64,000 nucleotides of DNA. Source: Venturia oleaginea (lineage: Eukaryota > Ascomycota > Dothideomycetes > Venturiales > Venturiaceae). The stretch is from positions 310,001 through 374,000 of the forward strand of contig JABMLP010000012.1 of assembly GCA_013176395.1 (NCBI GenBank), in the 5' to 3' direction. The notes below the pieces were generated by a model. The model was not told the DNA's origin. It ran no database searches and saw only the letters and a program-made list of their open reading frames with translations. This document shows positions 56,402-64,000 of the stretch, one piece after another; the stretch's first letter is position 1, and each line of letters begins with the position of its first letter. Position numbers and translations under genes: made by a program.

Positions 56402-56948
56402 GGTTTCGGTGGGCGCGATTGTGGTAAGAAAATTGGTCGGGGTAGGATCGAGTTTGTGGACAAAGAGCCTTCTCGTTTGTATCGGGTCGAATTGGCCGTG
56501 AAGAAGGGGCCTGCCCGCAGAGCACGAGGAAGGGAGTAAGGAGGATGCTCGCGAGGCGTGGTCGGAGACGGGTCAGGTTCGTGGGCGGTCAGGTCATTAA
56601 TAGATGGTGGGTGTGTTTTTGAGGCGTGCGAGAGTGGTCGACGGGTTATGGTTTCTGATAGGGTTTGTTGTACTATGCTGGCGGGACTGACTTGTTATTG
56701 CTCTCCGTCATTCAAAGCAAACGCAAGGCCGCAGCTTCTGCCTAAGGCCGCATTTCGCAAATGTGAAGGGAGTGACTCCGAACAGTCAATATATTTATTT
56801 TCTCCACCTGTCGAAGAGTCTGCCTCTCGTTTTTTCAGTGAATAACATTCGAAAGTACGCGGAGGCTATATCCGAGAACTCTCCACTTCTCAAAAGGACA
56901 CGATATCGACTAAGAACCGCCTCGGAGAGGGAACACAAGCTTTCAAAA
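56402..56948. promoter_or_regulatory. Shared divergent promoter region, PP2A-A and FRS1
   Basis: 547 bp between the start codons of two divergent housekeeping genes. No TATA box or specific element could be assigned with confidence. Confidence 0.55.
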
Positions 56949-59296
56949 ATGCCTACCATCTCCGTAGACAAGGCGGAGCTCTTCAAAGCAATTGGGAAAG
57001 AGTGCGTCTTCGGTTTCTTCACGATTCTCAAACTTCAAACACTTTGATTCTAACCAGTATCAGTGAGTCATACACTTCCAAGGAGTTCGACGAGTTGTGT
57101 TTCGATTTCGGTAGGTATTATTCGAATTTCTCTAGACTGTTGCTGACCCAGTATGTAGGCATCGAGCTGGATGAAGACGTGCGTAAACTCGCTGGTTTCT
57201 TTAATGAAGATAATCTGACTGCGTAAAGACCACCGGGAAAGAGCCTATTGTCAATGGTGCGAAGGAGGCACCACAATTGAAGATCGAAATCCCCGCGAAC
57301 AGGTACTAAAGCTCATATTTCTGGCTTTGAAAGTCTCTCACGCTTTTCAGATATGACATGTTGTGCTTTGAGGGAATCGCCCTTAATCTCAATGTCTTCT
57401 TGGGACGGCAGGAATTCCCGAAGTACCGAACTGTGCCTCCTGCGGATGGCGAATTGCAAACCATGATAGTTCATGAGCCTGTAAGTATCGCTGAAATTTC
57501 GAATGTGCTCTTTTTGATAACTTCTTAGACCAAAGATGTTCGAGAACTGGTATCGTGTGCAGTCCTCCGTAACGTCACATTCACGAAAGCCCGATACGAA
57601 TCCTTCATTGCTCTTCAGGACAAACTCCATGCCAACCTGGCAAGACAGCGTACTCTTGTTTCAATAGGAACTCATGATCTAGATACCATCAAAGGTCCAT
57701 TCCACTACAAAGCCGAGACACCGGAAGAGATCAAGTTCATACCACTCAATCAAGAGAAATCGATGACCGCGAAAGACTTGATGGAGTTCTACGACAAGGA
57801 CCGACATCTTGGACGCTACCTACACATTATCCGTGACAAGCCGAAGTATCCCATTATCTACGACGATAACAATGTTGTTCTCTCGCTCCCTCCCATCATC
57901 AACTCCAACCACTCCAAGATCACGCTAGACACGAAAAATGTCTTCATTGAAATTACGGCAACGGATAAGACCAAGCTAGAGGTAGTGAATCAGATTGTAA
58001 TTGCCATGTTCAGCCAGTACTGCGAGGACCCATTCACAGTCGAACCTGTCAAAATTGTTTCGGAGCACAACAAGCAGTCCCGGGAAACTCCAGACATGTC
58101 ACCGCGCCAAATGGTCGCCTCCATTTCCTACATCAACGAATGCACAGGCCTGACTTTGACACCAGAAGAGCAGTGCGCTATGTTGAAGAAAATGGCTGTT
58201 CACGCCGTTCCTTCGACAAGTGATAAGGACAGCCTAGATGTCGGCATCCCAGTCACGCGCGCAGATATCCTCCACCAAGCCGATATCATGGAAGATGTCG
58301 CTGTTGGTTATGGTTTCAACAAGCTTCCACGTTACTACCCCAACAAGTCAGCCGCTGTTGGTGCCCCGTTACCGATCAACAAGCTCGCCGATATTTTGCG
58401 AAGTGAGGCCTCCATGTCCGGCTGGACAGAAGCTCTACCTTTGATCCTCTGCTCCCACGACGAGAACTTCAAATGGCTGAATCGAAAAGACGATGGCACA
58501 AAGGCGATCACACTTCTAAATCCCAAATCATCAGAATACCAAATTGTCCGAACGAGTCTGTTACCCGGTCTATTGAAGACAATCCGCGAAAACAAGCACC
58601 GGCCCGTTCCCCTCAAAGTCTTCGAAGTTTCCGACGTCGCTTTCAAAGATCTAAGTCTCGAGCGAAAAACACGCAACGAGCGCCACGTGGCAGCAGCATG
58701 GTATGGCAAGACCAGCGGCTTCGAGACCGTCCACGGATTACTCGACCGCATCATGCTTACTCTCGATTTCGCTTTCCGTGAAAGCGAAAAGGTGAAGAAG
58801 AACCCAAAGATCAATCACTACTGGATCGAAGAATTGGATGACTCGACTTACTTCCATGGACACTCGGCTGCGCTCAATGTCCAGATCGATGGCAACGTGC
58901 AGAAGAGAGTTGGAGAATTTGGTGTCCTTCACCCTACTGTATTGAAGAACTTTGAGCTTCCGTAAGTTTGCCTTCCATGCCTGCCTACACAGCAATCTCG
59001 TCACTTTATTGCCGCTTCCTAAAACAACGTTTCGTATACTCATCTATACCCGAACACAACGACTGCATCGTGAAACACCCTGACCCTTTTTCAATGTCGA
59101 ACCCGCAAGAATTTTGGCGATGTGGAAGGCAAGGGAAAGTTGACGTGCTGAGTTCGACCAAACTTTTTCCCGGGACAGTGAATTGTGTTGACGAGTTTAT
59201 CGTGCCCTTTTGTCCCCTTAATATTCAAGTATGCTAACCATCCACCACAGATTCCCCGTCAGCGCCCTCGAGATCAACCTGGAGGTCTTCCTATAG
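56949..59296 (+). CDS. FRS1: Cytosolic phenylalanyl-tRNA synthetase, beta subunit
   Basis: Charges tRNA-Phe as an alpha2-beta2 enzyme. Exons 56949-57001, 57064-57110, 57159-57178, 57229-57302, 57351-57480, 57529-58961 and 59251-59296 give 600 residues. The N-terminus MPTISVDKAELF and FDFGIELDEDV match the eukaryotic beta subunit. A B3/4-type region (RYDMLCFEGIALNLNVFLG) follows, then the B5 domain (GLTLTPEEQCAMLKKMAV) and the catalytic-like core (RADILHQADIMEDVAVGYGF). The end is VSALEINLEVFL. Exon 3 is only 20 nt. The exon 2 acceptor is ambiguous: CCAG at 57057 or CAG at 57063, both in frame. The last intron is 289 bp, long for this genome, and the final exon adds just 15 codons. Confidence 0.95.
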
Positions 59297-59715
59297 ATCC
59301 AGACCTTTACGGTCAAACTACCACTACATGAAGATGATGGACGTATATGATGATGAGACGGACTGTTACGACGAAGATAGTTCACGGACACTAAGATGAG
59401 AGGAAGGAGAAGAAAAAAAGTAGTAGTTCCTACGCTCTTGCGTAGTTAGATGAAAGACCACGGATATATGATACTAGAGTCCGGACTTCAAGGCCATTGT
59501 CCCAATGTGCTTTTCTTTTCCATTTGGAAAGATCTGTGTGATATCCTTCCTAGAATAATACGCCATCCGTGATTCCAAAAACGGTAAGGGATCTTCATTC
59601 ATCCACGCAATGCAAAAAGCAAAGCTAAAACGCCAAACACATAACAACACAAAAAAACCCATTTCCCCCAATTCCTGTATGCAGAATCAGAAGAGAAAGA
59701 GAGAAGAGAGGAGCC
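59297..59715. other. Convergent 3' region of FRS1 and spp1
   Basis: 419 bp between two convergent genes. A/G-rich tracts near 59397-59425 and 59690-59710. No gene seen; terminators of both genes presumably lie here. Confidence 0.6.
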
Positions 59716-62361
59716 TCAAGGATCCACCTCCATACCCACACGCGTTTCTTCAACCACCGGCTTAACATCCGCCTCAGTCATGGCAGGCCTAGAAACCTCA
59801 ACCCAGCCCTCCTTCTTCCCACCAGCACCACCAACCTCCTTCCTCCACCTCAACATAGCCCCCTCTCTAAGCTCCTTCTCCTCAGCCTCCAAACCTCTCA
59901 TCTCATCTGCAAGCGTCGACTCTTCAAACCGAACATCGCTAAGCGCCTGTTTCTGCCAGAGCCGATGCCGTTCACATCTCTTCCTCGTGCACATCTGCAC
60001 CTCCTTCTCCACATCAATATCCCCTGCCCCCACCCTCTCCACATCCCCATTTTCAGATTTCGGAGGCGTGACACCATTCGTCTCTGATTCCGTAGTAGGC
60101 ACCTCAAGTGTCCCCAATTTCAGCGCCGCAATGCCCTTTGCAGATTTCCGCCATTTGTCAAAGGTTTCTTCCGGCCATGCAAGTCTAGAATCATATCCAC
60201 ATACATCCTTGGGTTTAATGCCTTCTCTTTCTGCATAACGCTGGACCTGCTCCCTCGTCATGCCCACAAATTTCTCCCGCTCTCTCAAAAGCTCACGACG
60301 CAATCGTAATTGTACTTTCTTCTCTTCGAAGCCGGCGATTGTTTGTGTTTCGGCAGGGTTGAGAGTATATGGTAAATCAGCCGTTCCGTTGGTCATTTTC
60401 GCGCCGTCGGGAAATTGTCCGGTGGTGGGCGAGACAGTCGCGGGAGGTGAGAGGACGCCTTCTCCCAACGCTCTGAAGGAGACAATATCCGGCGCCGCCA
60501 GAACCAGTGCTTTAAGTTCACTCGGTCTGAGCGCGCCTCCGCGTGGTCCCAAATCATCGTCATCACTATCCCCCTCATTCCCATCGTGATCTGCTCGGTT
60601 AGCTTTCCTCTTGTTCCTCCTACTGCTGGTCGTTGGTCCCGCACTTCCGGCGCCAGCAGACCCAGCACCACCTGCACTCTTCTCCACAAGCCGCTGCATG
60701 AAAAGAATCCCGCACTCGTCTGAGCAATATTTAGAGGCACTGCCCTTCTTCAATCTTGCCGGTTTCCTGCATCCGTCCCGCCGACACATGGGAAGCCAGG
60801 TAGTAACGCTCCCACTCTTCTCGTGACAAGCAGGGCAGATGTATTTGTCAATAAGATCGCCATCTTCCTCGCGTATATCCACACATTTGCCATGAAACCA
60901 GTCTTCACAGCCGCCGTCGCAGGCAATCATGTAAGTATGGTTATCGCCTTTGCGGCAAAGACAGAAGACTTCACCTGAGGAATCATCCGAGCCTGCTTCC
61001 GAAGCGCCTTCGTCGATAAATTCGGGGACTGGTGAGCTTCCACCGGGTGTTTGTGATGCCGATTTCTTGCCTCCTCCGCCGCTGCGAAGGCCGGGTGTCT
61101 TCAAAGTACCGTTATGTGGGTTGGGAGTCGCAGAGCGGCGAATGTTGTTACCCGCTACTGATGGTTCACTTTCAATCTTGCGTTTCTTAGCCGCCGGTCT
61201 CTTGACCGTCGATGCCATGCCTTTTCGATTCCTCGGGGGCGCTGGCCGCTTTCTCGATGGCGGAGCTTCAGTTGTAGGCATTGCTGCGGGGGTAGAGGAG
61301 GGCGCTGTGTCTTCGACGGATGCTTTTGTTTTCGATGATCGCTCGCGGAATGAGAATCCTGATTCGTTCTTTGCTGCTTCGATGGCTGCGAGAGTGTCCG
61401 AGTCTAAGTCCCCTCCGGTTGGTGAAATTTCTTTCACCACTGTGGTCTGTGCTAGATCTTTCTCCCTCGGTGTTCCCGATGGCTCGTCCTTGATGTGAAG
61501 TGGTGATTGAAGAGCTACGGGCACAACGACGGGCTCGACGACGGGCTCAGGAGCTGAGGGCTCCATGGTGGGGGATGGAATTGGACTTGGAATTTTCTCT
61601 CGTATCGGCTCCTGTGGAAGTTCTCCTGAATCTCCAGTCTGTGTATTGTAATTGACGTTTTGACCGGCGATGTGGTCTGCGTGGTGAGATTGTTGTTCAC
61701 TCAGCAAATTATTGTCCAGACTATCTCCAGGATACGCGGTAGTAGATCCGTGTAATCCTTGTGGTGGCGTCGTCCTAGCGTGTTGACCTAGAGGCGCAAG
61801 CACTGGCCCCGACTCGAATCGCAAAGGGAATTGCTGTTCTGGAGAATGTGAAGAAGTGTGGTGGTATCGGTCGAGATTCATCGCAGGTGATGGTTGGGTA
61901 AGTGGGCGGTCTGTTATGGGAGAGAGCTCCACGGGCGCATAAACACTCTTGCGACGGGAGGTATCGTAGAGTGGAGGGTATGATGGTGTCGCGACTGGCG
62001 AAAAGTGATCGCGACTTGGAGGCGAGTGCGAGTACGTGGATGATCCGTAGTGACTCTGTGCTCCGCTTGTCGCAAGTGCCGTCAGCGCAGAAGCAGCTTC
62101 ATACGACGATGTGATTTGAGCTAGAGGCGCATTGTATGTTGACGAGTAGGAGCCCTGACGCGATCCGTATGGTTGCGCGTTATACGATTCCGGCGAGTGT
62201 ATAGTATGCGATTGGGCTCCGTAAGGCTGGTCTGTATGCGACGAGTAGGTATGCGATTGTGAAGGCTCAGGAGATTGGTAGTGGATGGGCGCGAGAGCTC
62301 TAGGAGGTGAGGCTCGAGGAGAGGGCGCTGGATTGAGCAGATCTGCGAGTGGGAGGGACAT
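59716..62361 (-). CDS. spp1: PHD-finger subunit of the Set1/COMPASS histone H3K4 methyltransferase (Spp1)
   Basis: Nuclear chromatin reader. In yeast and animals (Spp1/CFP1) it binds methylated H3K4 and supports Set1 activity. A single exon of 881 residues, start ATG 62361. The long N-terminus (about 1-455) is Ser/Pro/Tyr/His-rich and probably disordered, with basic KRPAAKKRK that may serve nuclear import. The PHD finger lies at about 463-512 (EVFCLCRKGDNHTYMIACDG, then CEDWFHGKCV and YICPACH). A second Cys cluster typical of Spp1 follows (CRRDGCRKPARLKKGSASKY, then CSDECG). The C-terminal third is helical and charged, with EEKKVQLRLRRELLREREKF and a Cys-x4-Cys-x2-His motif (CTRKRCERH). Longer than yeast Spp1 but usual for filamentous fungi. 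Confidence 0.9.
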   Translation of the reverse strand: MSLPLADLLNPAPSPRASPPRALAPIHYQSPEPSQSHTYSSHTDQPYGAQSHTIHSPESYNAQPYGSRQGSYSSTYNAPLAQITSSYEAASALTALATSGAQSHYGSSTYSHSPPSRDHFSPVATPSYPPLYDTSRRKSVYAPVELSPITDRPLTQPSPAMNLDRYHHTSSHSPEQQFPLRFESGPVLAPLGQHARTTPPQGLHGSTTAYPGDSLDNNLLSEQQSHHADHIAGQNVNYNTQTGDSGELPQEPIREKIPSPIPSPTMEPSAPEPVVEPVVVPVALQSPLHIKDEPSGTPREKDLAQTTVVKEISPTGGDLDSDTLAAIEAAKNESGFSFRERSSKTKASVEDTAPSSTPAAMPTTEAPPSRKRPAPPRNRKGMASTVKRPAAKKRKIESEPSVAGNNIRRSATPNPHNGTLKTPGLRSGGGGKKSASQTPGGSSPVPEFIDEGASEAGSDDSSGEVFCLCRKGDNHTYMIACDGGCEDWFHGKCVDIREEDGDLIDKYICPACHEKSGSVTTWLPMCRRDGCRKPARLKKGSASKYCSDECGILFMQRLVEKSAGGAGSAGAGSAGPTTSSRRNKRKANRADHDGNEGDSDDDDLGPRGGALRPSELKALVLAAPDIVSFRALGEGVLSPPATVSPTTGQFPDGAKMTNGTADLPYTLNPAETQTIAGFEEKKVQLRLRRELLREREKFVGMTREQVQRYAEREGIKPKDVCGYDSRLAWPEETFDKWRKSAKGIAALKLGTLEVPTTESETNGVTPPKSENGDVERVGAGDIDVEKEVQMCTRKRCERHRLWQKQALSDVRFEESTLADEMRGLEAEEKELREGAMLRWRKEVGGAGGKKEGWVEVSRPAMTEADVKPVVEETRVGMEVDP

Positions 62362-62585
62362 GGCCGGATCAATGAAGTGTGTGATATGGTATGGGTATTG
62401 TTATGTGAAAGAGAGATTCATGGTGTCAGTCGAACTGTTGACTAGAGATGGAATCTGTGAGTGATTGACCAGACAGGGAAGCGTCGAGCGGGGCCTGCCT
62501 TCGCGACAGCAGCGAGTGAGTTGAAAGGCCCACAGCCCACTACGTACTTCTTACATATCATACAAAATCTCAACAACAAATGTTA

Positions 62586-63909
62586 TCAATCAGACTCCTC
62601 ATCCGGATCCTCGTCCTCTTCTTCTTCGTCCTCTTCAGCCTGCCTCCTCCGATCAGAACCATTTCGTTGTGTCCCAGACCCCTCCGCAGCCGCATGTCCA
62701 TTGGCGGCGTTCCCATTAACACACGCAGCTCGACCTCTCTCGCCTCCAAGACTCAGCGTTTTCTCGATCTTCTGTTCCAACTCTTTCTCATCACAAGCGC
62801 CCCAGATCTTTCGAACGATATTAGCAATAGCATGCTTGTCCACTTCCACCTTCCCAAGCGGTCCAACCATATACTCGAACCTCTCCTCTCCGCTCGCAGT
62901 GTCCTTAACTTTCACGATATAACCGTCCTTGTTCATACGCTGAAGGAGCTTCTCCGTTGTTCCTAAAGGCGTGTATTCTTCTGCGTGTGCTCTGCGCATA
63001 AAACGTAGCAATTGAATTTCGTCCAGTGTGCCACCTTGAAGGACAATCATCGAGATCACAAGCGTGTATAGAGAGGTATATGTAGGATCTGGCGCTGGAA
63101 TAATGAGGGCATCGCGATACTCTAATGGGAGGGTAGTCACTAAGGTCCATATGTCTGCTGTCTTCGAGGCTTGTTTTGCGGTCTTTGCTGCTTCGGCTGT
63201 CCATCTAGTTAGCATGAATTCAGTGAGTCAATCCTCACGGCAATTTGAAGAAAAACTCTGCCAGACAAACCTTCGCCATTATGTTCAGCTTGCTGTCCCC
63301 TCGTTCTGAGTGAAATGTGACCAACATACCTCTTCGATCTCTGACGCTCACCTTCTCCTTGCCCGGCAACGCCCTCATCTCCATTCCAAATGTCATCTGC
63401 AACTTCAACTGTGCCACCGCGAACACAAGTTTGAAATCTCGTCCCTATATCAATAGCATTAGCGATCCATGAATTTTTCCCGCATTCTCCTTCCCCATTG
63501 AACTCACCTCATCATCCATAACCCTCTTAACAACATCCGTCCGTCTAATGCTCGTCCTTGAGAACGAACAAGCAAGCGCATACCTGAACATCCAGAATCA
63601 GCCTCAAACTCCACCTACTTCCCATTCCCCAAAATCTCTAACACGCTACACTCTCACCTCCTAAAAAATTGGGGCAACATACCTAACAAACTTCCTAGCC
63701 CTCTTCTCAATCTTATCTCGCTGCGTATTCCCCCGCCCACCTGCATCGCCTCTATAACTCTCTTCTTCCTCCTCTTCTTCGGGTGGTGTACCTCTCCTCC
63801 TTTGACTCGGTCTCAGTTGAGTTTGTCTCCTCCGGGAAGTTGTGGGTTCTTCCTCCTCTTCGTCTTCGGAATCGTCGCGCGGACGGGTGCGTTTGCCGGG
63901 GCGGGGCAT
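62586..63909 (-). CDS. nse3: MAGE-domain protein, SMC5/6 complex subunit Nse3
   Basis: Subunit of the SMC5/6 complex, where Nse3 pairs with the Nse1 RING protein in DNA repair. Exons 63909-63683, 63583-63508, 63444-63330 and 63196-62586 give 342 residues. The N-terminus is Arg/Glu-rich. The MAGE domain starts near residue 70 with KFVRYALACSFSRTSIRRTD, an exon-spanning block. It continues with FGMEMRALPGKEK, LYTLVISMIVLQGGTLDE and GPLGKVEVDKHAI, all family-typical. The C-terminal tail is acidic, ending DPDEESD. The acceptor of exon 4 is the AG in GGACAG; the nearer CTAG would shift the frame. Its stop is 224 bp upstream of the spp1 start, same strand. Confidence 0.88.
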
Positions 63910-64000
63910 GCTTGAATGTGTCGGTCGGGGGAGAGATACAAGTATTGGAAGTTAGGATGGGTGACGAGGACTGGTAGCCGTGCAATTGAGGATTTAGAGA
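63910..64000. other. Upstream edge of nse3
   Basis: Only 91 bp remain, presumably nse3 leader or promoter. Confidence 0.5.

Overview
The window looks like nuclear DNA of a filamentous ascomycete (Pezizomycotina). The genes have short 46-70 bp GT-AG introns. The set is typical: GRR1, HbrB, a Zn2Cys6 regulator, a secreted agmatinase, Nse3 and Spp1. Mobile DNA is of the Fot1/pogo and Tc1/IS630 types. Leotiomycetes is my guess at class, with low confidence. No rRNA, tRNA or CRISPR was recognised. All exon structures were worked out by eye from splice sites, phase and protein similarity recalled from knowledge of the families; none was checked by a search.

Left part (1-23.5 kb): a pure decamer microsatellite (0.6-1.1 kb), GRR1 (F-box/LRR, -), a complete pogo-family transposon (6.9-8.8 kb), a broken Tc1/IS630-type transposon ending about 240 bp before hbrB (TORC2 subunit, +), a membrane acyltransferase (+), a possible broken gene (17.5-18.1 kb), cytochrome c (-, four exons), a MITE-like inverted-repeat element (21.7-22.1 kb) and a nine-exon short-chain dehydrogenase (+).

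Middle (23.5-47 kb): about 8.6 kb without a convincing gene, then a Zn2Cys6 transcription factor (+), a secreted agmatinase (-), a MATE transporter (-), a choline/amino-acid permease (+) and an MFS transporter (+). These are a run of metabolite-uptake and export genes with a regulator beside them. No biosynthetic backbone enzyme is present, so this is not a secondary-metabolite cluster.

Transposon nest (47.1-51.0 kb): I read this as a dead ~1.3 kb Tc1 element (TA target duplication, inverted ends at 47119 and 50989) carrying two later insertions. One, near its left end, is an IS630-like element with an intact transposase. The other, near its right end, is a pogo element. The pogo copy has lost exactly the catalytic DDE domain but keeps an open frame of 304 residues with the DNA-binding domain and a C-terminal zinc knuckle. 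That layout resembles natural transposition repressors and is the most interesting system here. Both pogo elements in the window carry 17-bp iterated sites in their inverted ends.

Right part (51-64 kb): a two-exon small secreted six-cysteine protein (missed by simple ORF calling), an F-box protein (-), the PP2A scaffold subunit A (-), cytosolic phenylalanyl-tRNA synthetase beta (+), the COMPASS PHD subunit Spp1 (-) and the SMC5/6 subunit Nse3 (-). Apart from the first two these are conserved housekeeping genes.
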